Of a stretch of DNA of 64,000 nucleotides, positions 17,992 through 25,424 are shown in pieces. The stretch covers positions 186,001-250,000 of the forward strand of contig NZ_JAJFAV010000009.1 in the NCBI RefSeq assembly GCF_020711235.1, given 5' to 3'. Numbering within the stretch: position 1 is the first letter of the stretch; each line of letters opens with the position of its first letter. The position numbers were made by a program, and so were the translations under genes. This DNA is from Hymenobacter sp. 15J16-1T3B (lineage in GTDB: Bacteria > Bacteroidota > Bacteroidia > Cytophagales > Hymenobacteraceae). The notes under the pieces were generated by a model. It was given only the letters and a program-made list of their open reading frames with translations. It did no database searches and was not told the DNA's origin.

Positions 17992-20271
17992 TTACTTGGC
18001 CGGGGCCGCTTCTTTGCCTTTCTGCTTGGTTTTCACCTTCATTTTGGCCGGCACTTCGGCCCCACCCGGGGCGGCCACGCTGGCATTCGGGTTCGGGCCG
18101 CGGTCCACAATGGTCATTTCGTCCACGATGTGCTTGGCGCCGCCGAGTTTGTCGATGCACCAGAGCACGTAGCGGATGTCGGCGTTGATGCAGCGCTTCA
18201 GCTCCGGGTCGTAGGCCAGGTCGCCGGTCATGGCTTCCCAGTTGCCGTCGAAGGCCAGGCCGATCAGCTCCCCGCGGCCGTTGATGACCGGGGAGCCGGA
18301 GTTGCCGCCGGTGATGTCGTTGTCGGTGATGAAGCCCACGTGCAGCGTGCCGTCCTTGTCGGCGTAGCGGCCGTAGTCCTTGCCCGCGAGCAACTGCTCC
18401 TCCTTGGCGGGCACCACAAACTCCGGGTTCGAGTTGTCCTGCTTTTCCAGGATGCCCTGGGCGGTGGTGAAGTAGTTGTAGTTCACCGCGTCGCGCCCCT
18501 TATAGGCGCGCACCGTGCCGTAGCTCAGGCGCAGGGTGGAGTTGGCGTCGGGCGAGTACACTTTCGGGGCGTTTTTCTCGCGCAGCGCGGCCACGTAGAG
18601 GCGGTTGGCGCGCAGCAGCCCGGCCTGCAGGCCCTGCATTTTCGGCAGGATGTTCTGCACGTAGTTCTGGTACACCGACTGGTAGGTCTTGAAGCCCGGG
18701 TCGGCCTCCAGCTTGGCCAGGGTGGGCGCGGCCAGGAAGGCATCGACTTTCGCTTTCGAAGTCAGGAAGGAGCCCGCAAACACGTAGTCGGCGTACTTCT
18801 GCATCGAGCCGCCGTACTGCTTCTGCACCAGCTGAAACACCTCCGGCAGCTGCTCCTTGGGCACGTCCTGCATGTAGAGGCCCATGAGCGCGGCGAAGAC
18901 CTTCTTGTCGGTGGCGGCGCTGTAGTCCTTGAAGTATTCAGCCACCGGCTCGCGCAGGTCCTCGGCGGCTTTCTTGGCCGCGGCCGGGTCGGCGGGCGTT
19001 TTGCCGTCCCCTTTCAGCGCATTGTAGAGCGGCAGCATGCGGGCGGCCAGGGTAATGATTTCGGTGCCGAAAGCGGCCTCGTTCACGTACTGGCTGCTCA
19101 GGTTGTACTCGCGCAGGCCGGCGTAGGCCTGGTCGATGTCGGTGAGCACCTTGCCGTACTGCTCGGTGCGGGTGGCGTCCTGGGCAATCCACTGCTGCAG
19201 GGCGGCTTCCTCGGCTTTCTTCTGGTCCACCGTCTTGAGGCGCTTCATGCCCTCGTTCTGCCCGATGTAGTACTTCCAGTAGTTGGCAATGTTGGCGTAC
19301 TTCGAGGCGTACTGCAGGCGCAGGGCCGGGTCGCGGTCCATGTCCTCTTTCCAGAGCTTGAGCCGGGTGTCGCGCAGCTTGATGCGGGCCGGGTTGCTCT
19401 GCTCCAGGGTCATCTGCAGGCCGGCGGCGGGCAAGAAGCGCTGGGTGCGGCCCGGAAAGCCGAACACCATCGAAAAGTCGCCCTCGCTCACGCCCTGCAA
19501 GCTCACGGGCAGGTGCTTTTTGGGCACGTAGGGCTGGTTGCCTTCCTGATAGCCGGCGGTGGGCTTGTTGTTTTGGTCGGCGTACACCCGGAACATGGAA
19601 AAGTCGCCGGTGTGGCGGGGCCACATCCAGTTGTCGGTGTCGCCGCCGAACTTGCCCACGGCCTCGGGCGGGGCGCCCACCAGGCGCACGTCGCCGAAGC
19701 GCTGGTACACGAAGAGGTAGTACTCGTTGCCGCCGAAAAAGTCGCGCACGTAGGCCACGTACTGCCCGTTGTCCTTGGCCGCGGCGGCCAGTTCGCGCTG
19801 CCGCTGCTGCACGGTGGCCACGCGCGTGGCCTCGGGCGTCTGCGGCGTAATGCCTTCGAGCACCTTGCCGGTCACGTCTTCCATGCGCACGAGCACATCC
19901 ACGTAGAGGCCGGGGTTTTTCAGCTCGTCGGTTTTGGTGGCGGCGAAGAAGCCGTTTTGCAGCAGGTTGTTCTGCGGGGTGCTGTGGCTCTGAATGGCGT
20001 CGTAGCCGCAGTGGTGGTTGGTGAGCAGCAGGCCCTGGCCCGACACAAACTCGCCGGTGCAGAATCCGCCGAGCTGGCCGATGGCGTCCTTGAGCGAGGC
20101 GTTGTTGACGTCGTAGATTTCCTCGGCGGTGAGCCGCAGGCCTTTCTTCTGCATGTCGGCCTGGTTGAGCCGCTTCACCAGCAGCGGCAGCCACATGCCT
20201 TCGTCGGCGCGGGCCACGGCCGGCAGCAGCAGCGCCAGCACGAGGCCTTTCAGCCAGTTGAATTTGAACAT
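17992..20271 (-). CDS. S46 family dipeptidyl-peptidase, DPP7 type
   Basis: 759 residues, signal peptide ending AVARA. The chymotrypsin-like triad is visible: His86 (LTNHHCGYD), Asp223 (RHTGDFSMF) and Ser658 (GGNSGSPV). Gly676, 18 residues after the Ser in AFDGNWE, is the position that is Gly in DPP7 enzymes (hydrophobic P1) and Arg in DPP11 (acidic P1), so DPP7-like specificity is predicted. The enzyme removes dipeptides from peptides in the periplasm for amino-acid uptake. A Lys-rich tail (MKVKTKQKGKEAAPAK) extends beyond the usual end. Its nearest upstream gene, yidD, is divergent. Confidence 0.95.
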   Translation of the reverse strand: MFKFNWLKGLVLALLLPAVARADEGMWLPLLVKRLNQADMQKKGLRLTAEEIYDVNNASLKDAIGQLGGFCTGEFVSGQGLLLTNHHCGYDAIQSHSTPQNNLLQNGFFAATKTDELKNPGLYVDVLVRMEDVTGKVLEGITPQTPEATRVATVQQRQRELAAAAKDNGQYVAYVRDFFGGNEYYLFVYQRFGDVRLVGAPPEAVGKFGGDTDNWMWPRHTGDFSMFRVYADQNNKPTAGYQEGNQPYVPKKHLPVSLQGVSEGDFSMVFGFPGRTQRFLPAAGLQMTLEQSNPARIKLRDTRLKLWKEDMDRDPALRLQYASKYANIANYWKYYIGQNEGMKRLKTVDQKKAEEAALQQWIAQDATRTEQYGKVLTDIDQAYAGLREYNLSSQYVNEAAFGTEIITLAARMLPLYNALKGDGKTPADPAAAKKAAEDLREPVAEYFKDYSAATDKKVFAALMGLYMQDVPKEQLPEVFQLVQKQYGGSMQKYADYVFAGSFLTSKAKVDAFLAAPTLAKLEADPGFKTYQSVYQNYVQNILPKMQGLQAGLLRANRLYVAALREKNAPKVYSPDANSTLRLSYGTVRAYKGRDAVNYNYFTTAQGILEKQDNSNPEFVVPAKEEQLLAGKDYGRYADKDGTLHVGFITDNDITGGNSGSPVINGRGELIGLAFDGNWEAMTGDLAYDPELKRCINADIRYVLWCIDKLGGAKHIVDEMTIVDRGPNPNASVAAPGGAEVPAKMKVKTKQKGKEAAPAK

Positions 20272-20326
20272 CGAAGGGGAAATAAGTGAGTGAAACGGCG
20301 CAACTTGCCCGCGGGCAACGCCGAAC

Positions 20327-20334
20327 CAAACTTA
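20327..20334 (-). promoter_or_regulatory. Possible -7 element of S46 gene
   Basis: Minus strand reads TAAGTTTG (consensus TAnnTTTG), about 55 bases before the ATG. No good -33 element was seen. Confidence 0.4.
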
Positions 20335-20402
20335 CTAAGACCGGCGTTGTTTGCCTAACGCTCGTTCGGAACTTTGCCCGCTTCCCCCGCTCCTACCTTG
20401 CC

Positions 20403-20636
20403 GTGTCCGCGCTGTTCAAGTACTTCTTTCTGGCCCTGGTGTGGGTGTATCGGCACCTGATTTCGCCGCTCAAGCCGGCCACCTGCCGCTACCAGCCCAC
20501 CTGCTCGGCCTACGCCACCGAGGCGCTGCGCCGCCACGGCCCCTGGCGCGGCGGCTGGCTGGCCCTGCGCCGCATAGCCCGCTGCCACCCCTGGGGCGGC
20601 TTTGGCTACGACCCGGTGCCGGACAAATTACCGTAA
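20403..20636 (+). CDS. yidD: Membrane protein insertion efficiency factor YidD
   Basis: 77 residues from GTG 20403, the start that gives normal YidD length; a longer frame opens upstream at 20286 without support. It has the N-terminal hydrophobic helix ([19 protein letters not shown]) and the family signature [15 protein letters not shown] with three conserved cysteines in total (C-x5-C and RIARCHPWG). YidD assists YidC-dependent insertion of membrane proteins at the inner membrane. It is not next to rnpA/yidC here, as often in Bacteroidota. A rho-independent terminator follows. Confidence 0.93.
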   Translation: MSALFKYFFLALVWVYRHLISPLKPATCRYQPTCSAYATEALRRHGPWRGGWLALRRIARCHPWGGFGYDPVPDKLP

Positions 20637-20686
20637 TGCCGCCCCGGGGATACCCCAACGGCCGGTGTTCCGTATAAATCCCACTA

Positions 20687-20723
20687 CCCGACCGCACCTC
20701 TGGCTGCGGCCGGGCTTTTTTTC
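20687..20723 (+). terminator. Terminator after yidD
   Basis: CCCGACCGCA / TGCGGCCGGG stem followed by CTTTTTTT. Confidence 0.75.
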
Positions 20724-20740
20724 ACTGGACGCGTGCAGTT

Positions 20741-21634
20741 ATGAGAACAATCAGCGCACTGCTGCTGAGCCTGGCGTTGCTGACCTCGGCGGCCTGCTCG
20801 GAGGCGCAAAACGACGGCAAGAAGGGCGGCGGCAAAAAAGGCGGGAAGAAAAAGGACAAAACCACCCTGCTCAACCCCGTTGCCGGCCTGACCAAGGTGG
20901 GCCACATGGGCGGCGAGGTCAAGGAAAGCTCCGGCTTGGCCCTGGGCCCCGAAGCCGGCACCTACTACACCCACGGCGACGACGGCGCCGAGCCTACCCT
21001 CTACCTCATCCGCGAAGACGGCAGCCTGGTGAAGTCGTTGCCCGTGCCCGGCGTGCGGCAGGTCGACTGGGAGTCTCTGGCCCAGGACCCGCAGGGCGTG
21101 CTCTATATCGGCGACTGCGGCAACAACAACAACGACCGGCGCGACCTGACCATTTACCGCTACGATCCGCGCCAGCCCGACGCCGTGCCGCGCAGCATCC
21201 GCTTCACCTACCCCGACCAGCAGGAATTTCCGCCGGGCAAAAAGGAGCGCAACTTCGACTGCGAGGCCTCGCTCTGGTACGACGGCGGCATTTACCTGTT
21301 TACCAAGGACCGCGGCCAGGGCAGCACCTGCAAGGTGTACCGCCTGCAGGCCGACGGCCCGGCCAAGCAGCAAGCCAAGCTGCTGGGCAAGATTGCCGTG
21401 GCCGGCGAAGTAACCGACGCAGCCCTGAGCCCCGATGGCCGCACGTTGGCCCTGCTGGGCCGCGAGGAGCTGTTTCTCTGCCCCGTGTCGGGCGGCAACT
21501 TCACCCAGACCACCCCGCGCGCGGTGCGCCTGCCCGGCGCGGGCCAGACCGAGGGCGCCGTGTTCCAGGGCAACAACACGCTTATCATCAGCACCGAGCA
21601 AGGCAACGTGTACCGCTACGAGCTGGCTCAGTGA
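20741..21634 (+). CDS. Beta-propeller-like lipoprotein
   Basis: 297 residues. An N-terminal lipobox (LLTSAAC, Cys19) marks a lipoprotein, followed by a low-complexity Lys/Gly linker (KKGGGKKGGKKKDK). The body has repeated strand-turn units (GLALGPEAGTYYTHGDD, ESLAQDPQGVLYIGDCG, AALSPDGRTLALLGREE, GAVFQGNNTLIISTEQG) typical of a six- or seven-bladed propeller, resembling SdiA-regulated/phytase-like folds. No catalytic signature is evident. Acts at the outer membrane or in the periplasm. Stands alone between the yidD terminator and a family B repeat. Confidence 0.75.
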   Translation: MRTISALLLSLALLTSAACSEAQNDGKKGGGKKGGKKKDKTTLLNPVAGLTKVGHMGGEVKESSGLALGPEAGTYYTHGDDGAEPTLYLIREDGSLVKSLPVPGVRQVDWESLAQDPQGVLYIGDCGNNNNDRRDLTIYRYDPRQPDAVPRSIRFTYPDQQEFPPGKKERNFDCEASLWYDGGIYLFTKDRGQGSTCKVYRLQADGPAKQQAKLLGKIAVAGEVTDAALSPDGRTLALLGREELFLCPVSGGNFTQTTPRAVRLPGAGQTEGAVFQGNNTLIISTEQGNVYRYELAQ

Positions 21635-21648
21635 GGGAACCAGAAACG

Positions 21649-21760
21649 GTCATCCTGATCCGGCCTACGCGCAGCGAAGAAACTTCCTCGCTCCTTGTAC
21701 TCACTACGAAGCGCAGCTACCAACGCCCAGCTCGGGCCGCGGTGGCTGCGCTTCGACGTT
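21649..21760. repeat. Dispersed palindromic element, family B copy 2
   Basis: GTCATCCTGA start, GCGAAGAAACTTCCTC block, and hairpin GCGCAGCTACC (21711-21721) / GGTGGCTGCGC (21741-21751), matching the copy at 6289-6390. Confidence 0.6.
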
Positions 21761-21890
21761 TAAAAAGCGTCAGTTCGTTGGTATCAGCGGCGGAGCAGGG
21801 TGCGAGCAAGGTCCTTCGCTCTGCGGACGCCAGATAGAGCATGATGGGTGCGAGGATGGCAGCTGGTAGCTCCGACCTGCCCTATTGTGG
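21761..21890. other. Gene-free remainder upstream of fba
   Basis: Includes AAGGTCCTTCGCTCTGCGGAC, similar to the ends of the repeats at 31481-31683 and 58630-58737; probably decayed repeat sequence. No gene seen. Confidence 0.35.
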
Positions 21891-21942
21891 GCGGCGAACG
21901 GTACCGTATCCCGATTTCGTTGGGAGCGGCACCGTTCGCCGC
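21891..21942. repeat. Inverted repeat spanning the fba promoter
   Basis: Arms 21891-21906 (GCGGCGAACGGTACCG) and 21927-21942 (CGGCACCGTTCGCCGC) pair with one mismatch around a 20-base loop that contains the -33 element. It may be an operator or a small element end. Confidence 0.55.
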
Positions 21943-21951
21943 TTACTTTTG
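21920..21951 (+). promoter_or_regulatory. Promoter of fba
   Basis: TTG (21920-21922), 21 bases, TACTTTTG (21944-21951), fitting Bacteroidota -33/-7 consensus; the ATG is about 50 bases on. Confidence 0.65.
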
Positions 21952-22001
21952 TTTATCCCTTGACCCCCGCCGCCCCGCGGCGACTTTCCCTTTTTCACAG
22001 T

Positions 22002-23096
22002 ATGAGCAGCACTGCCGTTTCCACTTTGCGCGCCGGCGTCCTCTTCGGCGACGAGGTACAACAACTGTTTGACTACGCCAAGGAGCAAGGCTTCGCCCTG
22101 CCCGCCGTCAACGTCACCGGCACCGATACGGTGAACGGCGTGCTCGAAGCCGCCCGCGAGCTGAACTCGCCCGTCATCATTCAGTTCTCGAACGGTGGTG
22201 CCCAGTTCTTCGCCGGCAAAGGCGTGCCGAACGACAAGCAGCAGGCCAGCATTGCCGGCGCCATTTCGGGTGCCCAGCACGTGCACCTGATGGCCGAGCT
22301 CTACGGCGTGCCCGTCATTCTGCACACCGACCACGCCGCCAAAAAGCTGCTGCCGTGGATCGACGGCCTGCTCGAAGCCGGCGAAAAGCACTTCGCCCAG
22401 TACGGCCGCCCGCTGTTCTCCTCGCACATGATTGACCTCTCCGAGGAGCCCATCGAGGAGAACATCGAGATTTGCAAGGAGTACCTGGCGCGCATGGACA
22501 AAATCGGCATGACGCTGGAAATCGAGCTGGGCGTGACCGGCGGCGAGGAAGACGGCGTCGACAACTCCGGCGTGGATTCCTCCAAGCTCTACACCCAGCC
22601 CTCGGAAGTGGCTTACGCCTACGAGGAACTGCTGAAGGTGAGCCCGCGCTTCACCATCGCCGCGGCTTTCGGCAACGTGCACGGCGTGTACAAGCCCGGT
22701 AACGTGAAGCTGCAGCCCGTCATCCTGAAAAACTCGCAGGAATACGTGCGCGAGAAGTACAACCTGACGGAGGAGCGCCCCATCAACTTCGTGTTCCACG
22801 GTGGCTCGGGCTCGTCGCAGGAGGAAATCCGCGAGGCCATCAGCTACGGCGCTATCAAGATGAACATCGACACCGACCTGCAGTGGGCGTTCTGGGACGG
22901 CATCAAGAACTTCTACAAGAAGAACGAAGCTTACCTGCAGGGCCAGATCGGCAACCCCACCGGCGAAGATTCGCCGAACAAGAAGTACTACGACCCGCGC
23001 GTGTGGCTGCGCGAAGGCGAGAAGACCTTCGTCACCCGCCTGAAGCAGGCCTTCGAAGACCTGAACGCCGTGAACCGTCGCCCTTCGGCCGAGTAG
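22002..23096 (+). CDS. fbaA: Class II fructose-bisphosphate aldolase
   Basis: 364 residues from ATG 22002, the usual length for class IIA. It cleaves fructose-1,6-bisphosphate to DHAP and glyceraldehyde-3-phosphate in glycolysis, with the reverse reaction in gluconeogenesis; cytosolic and zinc-dependent. Metal-binding and active-site blocks are present: HTDHAAKKLLPWID, EIELGVTGGEEDGVDN, AAAFGNVHGVYKPGNV and FHGGSGSSQEEI. A promoter with an overlapping inverted repeat lies upstream. The gene ends before a decayed palindromic repeat and a shared terminator with convergent lgt. Confidence 0.96.
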   Translation: MSSTAVSTLRAGVLFGDEVQQLFDYAKEQGFALPAVNVTGTDTVNGVLEAARELNSPVIIQFSNGGAQFFAGKGVPNDKQQASIAGAISGAQHVHLMAELYGVPVILHTDHAAKKLLPWIDGLLEAGEKHFAQYGRPLFSSHMIDLSEEPIEENIEICKEYLARMDKIGMTLEIELGVTGGEEDGVDNSGVDSSKLYTQPSEVAYAYEELLKVSPRFTIAAAFGNVHGVYKPGNVKLQPVILKNSQEYVREKYNLTEERPINFVFHGGSGSSQEEIREAISYGAIKMNIDTDLQWAFWDGIKNFYKKNEAYLQGQIGNPTGEDSPNKKYYDPRVWLREGEKTFVTRLKQAFEDLNAVNRRPSAE

Positions 23097-23114
23097 TCAG
23101 CACGACTCACCCAG

Positions 23115-23223
23115 AACGTCATTCCGAGCGAAGCCGAGGTATCTCGCTGGATAGTAATATCAATCGTTGCGTCACTATCCCACATCAGCCCGCGAGACGT
23201 CTCGACTGCGCTCGACAGGACGT
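23115..23223. repeat. Dispersed palindromic element with GTCATTCCGAGCG end
   Basis: Left end AACGTCATTCCGAGCGAAG; right end is an imperfect complement (GACTGCGCTCGACAGGACGT). Lies between fba and its terminator. Confidence 0.5.
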
Positions 23224-23224
23224 A

Positions 23225-23296
23225 TTAGAAATAACCGCCAACAAAAAGGCCCGCTGGAGTTATCCAGCGGGCCTTTTTGTTGGCGGTTATTTCTAA
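23225..23296. terminator. 33-bp perfect palindromic bidirectional terminator (fba/lgt)
   Basis: Arms 23225-23257 and 23264-23296 are exact reverse complements around the loop AGTTAT. The core GGCCCGCTGG stem is preceded by A5 and followed by T5 on both strands. The right arm contains the lgt stop codon and its final codon. Confidence 0.9.
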
Positions 23297-24195
23297 CGCT
23301 TCATCTGCACCGGCAGGGGCTGCTTGGGCAGGTCTTCCAAGCCCAGGTCGCGCGGGGCGTCTTCGGGGCGGCCGGGGCGGCGGCCAGCGGTCAGCAGCAC
23401 CCAGAGGCCTACGAACACCAGCGGAATGCTCAGTACCTGGCCCATGTTTAGCGGCGCCAGTGCCCAGGTGCTTTCGAAGCCTTCCTGGTTTTCCTTCAGG
23501 AACTCCACCAGGAAGCGGAAGGTGAAGAGCAGCGTGACGAACAGCCCGAAAAGGTAGCCGCGGGGCGCCGTGGCCTTCCAGCGGTTCCAAAGCGAGTAGA
23601 GCAGCACGAAGAGGAACACGCAGAACAGCGCCTCGTAGATCTGCGTGGGGTGGTGCAGCTCGTTGGGCACGTTGGTCATTTCGTGGTGAATCTCGTTGTA
23701 GCGCACGAATTTAAAGGCCCAGGGCACGTCGGTCTGCTTGCCGATGATTTCCGAGTTCATCAGGTTGCCCAGGCGGATGCACATGCCCCCGGTAGCCACC
23801 ACGATGACGATGCGGTCCAGGACCCAGAGGTAGTCGAACTTGTTGTTGCGCGCAAACAGCCAAGTGGCCAGCAAGATGCCGAGCGTAGCGCCGTGGCTGG
23901 CCAGGCCGCCCTCCCAGATCTTGAAGATGTCGAGGAAGTGCTCGGAGGTGAGGTAGTAGTCCGGGTCGTAGAACAGGACGTGGCCCAGGCGGGCGCCCAG
24001 CACCGTACCGATAAGCATGTACACGGTAATCACGTCGACCCAGCGCGGCGACACTTTCTCCGACTTGTAGATGTGCGTCAGGATGAACGAGCCGATGATG
24101 AAGCCGGCGGCGAACAGCAGGCCGTACCAGCGCAGCGTCAGCGGGCCGAGTTGGGCAATGATGGGCGAAACGTCCCAGGTGATGAAAGCGAGCAT
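23293..24195 (-). CDS. lgt: Prolipoprotein diacylglyceryl transferase
   Basis: 300 residues, multi-pass inner-membrane enzyme that adds diacylglyceryl to the lipobox Cys, the first step for the lipoproteins elsewhere in this window. Family landmarks are present: RWYGLLFAAGF near the N-terminus, GGLASHGATLG (catalytic His), RLGNLMNSEIIG, HPTQIYEAL, and the C-terminal GQVLSIPL. The C-terminus has an extra soluble tail of about 30 residues (RPGRPEDAPRD to PVQMKR). The stop codon lies inside the 33-bp palindrome. Transcribed alone from a -7-like element 26 bases upstream. Confidence 0.96.
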   Translation of the reverse strand: MLAFITWDVSPIIAQLGPLTLRWYGLLFAAGFIIGSFILTHIYKSEKVSPRWVDVITVYMLIGTVLGARLGHVLFYDPDYYLTSEHFLDIFKIWEGGLASHGATLGILLATWLFARNNKFDYLWVLDRIVIVVATGGMCIRLGNLMNSEIIGKQTDVPWAFKFVRYNEIHHEMTNVPNELHHPTQIYEALFCVFLFVLLYSLWNRWKATAPRGYLFGLFVTLLFTFRFLVEFLKENQEGFESTWALAPLNMGQVLSIPLVFVGLWVLLTAGRRPGRPEDAPRDLGLEDLPKQPLPVQMKR

Positions 24196-24220
24196 AGAGC
24201 AAAGGCGCGGTGAGGGGAGT

Positions 24221-24228
24221 CAAAGGTA
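24221..24228 (-). promoter_or_regulatory. -7 element of lgt
   Basis: Minus strand TACCTTTG, an exact TAnnTTTG match 26 bases before the ATG. The -33 region is weak. Confidence 0.55.
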
Positions 24229-24295
24229 CTGAGACATTCGGCTTGCCGAATGCTGCGAGGCAGCGGGGCCGTTATCGGGGGCGGCAGGCGGCCGT

Positions 24296-24604
24296 TTAGC
24301 GCCCCGGCGCCGCTGGTAGCGGGCGGCCCGAGGCTTCGGGTTGCGGCCCAGCGTCGGCGGCGGCCGACGGCAGGGCGGCACAGTCGCCGCTGAGCGCCAC
24401 GCCGAGCAGGCCCAGCAGGGCCGCGTAGGCCGGCCGGCGCAGCCAGGCCGGCCACACGGGCCGCGCGGCCGACGCGTCGTCGAGCCGGGCCCGCACCCGC
24501 TGGTAGAAGTAAGGCCGCGGCTGGGCCGCAGCCGGCGGGCGCCAGCGGTGCACTAGCTGCTCCCACTGTTCATCGGCGCTGGGGCGAGGGGCCGGATCAG
24601 GCAT
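24296..24604 (-). CDS. Small membrane protein, putative anti-sigma partner
   Basis: 102 residues. Its ATG (24604) overlaps the end of the sigma-factor gene by eight bases. The N-terminal half is polar and helical (DEQWEQLVHRWRPPAAAQPRPYFYQRVRARL), followed by one hydrophobic segment (PAYAALLGLLGVAL, about residues 59-72) and a Pro/Ala-rich tail. Size, topology and coupling to an ECF sigma gene suggest a membrane anti-sigma-like or accessory protein. No zinc HxxxCxxC anti-sigma motif is present, so this is inference from context. Confidence 0.65.
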   Translation of the reverse strand: MPDPAPRPSADEQWEQLVHRWRPPAAAQPRPYFYQRVRARLDDASAARPVWPAWLRRPAYAALLGLLGVALSGDCAALPSAAADAGPQPEASGRPLPAAPGR

Positions 24605-25223
24605 GGCGAAACGAGGGTTGAAGGTGGGTGCGCAGGGTTTGGCGGGCCCGGAACAGCAGGGACTCCACGGCCGGGACGGTGGTTTGCAGCACGGCCGCTA
24701 TTTCCTCGTAGCTGAGTTCCTGCTCGTGGCGCAGCGTAAAAGCCACTTGCTGTTTGTCGGGCAAGCGGGCAATGTGGGCCAGCAGCAGCTGCAGCTGCTG
24801 CTCCCCTTCCAGTTGGGCCTGCGGGTGCAGGTGGTCGGCCGGGTCGTGCAGCACGTGGTTGCCGAAGCCCAGCAAGCGGGTGAAGTAGGCAAAGCGCTTT
24901 TTTGCCTGGGCCCGCCGGCGGTGCTTCAGAGCCCGCGAGGTGGCCAGCCGGTACAGCCAGGTGCTCAGCGCGGCCTCGCCCCGAAAGCGCCCGACGGTTT
25001 GGTAGACTTCCACGAACACCTCCTGCGCCACGTCCTCGGCCTCTTCGGGGGAGCGGAGCAAGGCCAGCACCGTGCGGTATACCCGGTGCTGGTACCGCTC
25101 GACCAAGGTGCGAAACGCCGCCTCGCTGCCCTGTTGCAACTGCCGCAGCAGCTCGGCATCGGCGGTTGGCGGCGCCGCCTCAGCCCGGAGCTCCGAAACA
25201 GCGGATAACGGCAGTGGACACAC
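24597..25223 (-). CDS. ECF-type RNA polymerase sigma factor
   Basis: About 208 residues from GTG 25223; the frame stays open to TTG 25355 and the true start is uncertain. Region 2 (LVERYQHRVYRTVLALLRSPEEAEDVAQEVFVE, WLYRLATSRALKHRRR) and region 4 (LPDKQQVAFTLRHEQELSYEEIAAVLQ, VESLLFRARQTLR) are clear. The linker between them is longer than usual and contains FTRLLGFGNHVLHDPADHLH. It directs RNA polymerase to a specific regulon, here unknown. Overlaps a small membrane-protein gene, a common sigma/anti-sigma arrangement. Two TTTGCAAAC motifs lie upstream. Confidence 0.9.
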   Translation of the reverse strand: MCPLPLSAVSELRAEAAPPTADAELLRQLQQGSEAAFRTLVERYQHRVYRTVLALLRSPEEAEDVAQEVFVEVYQTVGRFRGEAALSTWLYRLATSRALKHRRRAQAKKRFAYFTRLLGFGNHVLHDPADHLHPQAQLEGEQQLQLLLAHIARLPDKQQVAFTLRHEQELSYEEIAAVLQTTVPAVESLLFRARQTLRTHLQPSFRHA

Positions 25224-25347
25224 CAAGGGACTGAAGGGCTGAAGAGCTGGAAAAGTAGAGACGCTGCCGGCGGGCGGGGTGATGCTACCGGGCTTGCCAT
25301 GACTTAGGCCCTGTCCGCAGCTAAAACTTGCGCCGCCGGCCCCAGCA

Positions 25348-25388
25348 GTTTGCAAACACTTGGCTTACAGCGCAATTATTTGCAAACG
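25348..25388. promoter_or_regulatory. Paired TTTGCAAAC motifs upstream of sigma gene
   Basis: Palindrome GTTTGCAAAC at 25348-25357 and a second TTTGCAAAC at 25379-25387, centres exactly 30 bases apart (about three helical turns). They may be a regulator's operator or autoregulatory sites. Confidence 0.45.
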
Positions 25389-25424
25389 CCAGCACCGGCG
25401 GCGCCCACACGGAAGCCAGCGCGT

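Noticed and set aside
23225-23590. Short frames ending in the same translated words on either side of the fba/lgt palindrome
   Set aside because: They arise because the 33-bp palindrome reads identically from both directions, not from duplicated genes.
24138-24566. Alternative 142-codon minus-strand frame overlapping the proposed anti-sigma partner
   Set aside because: Ala/Pro/Arg-rich shadow that runs into the lgt promoter and start; the 24604 frame overlaps the sigma stop and has a coherent membrane segment.
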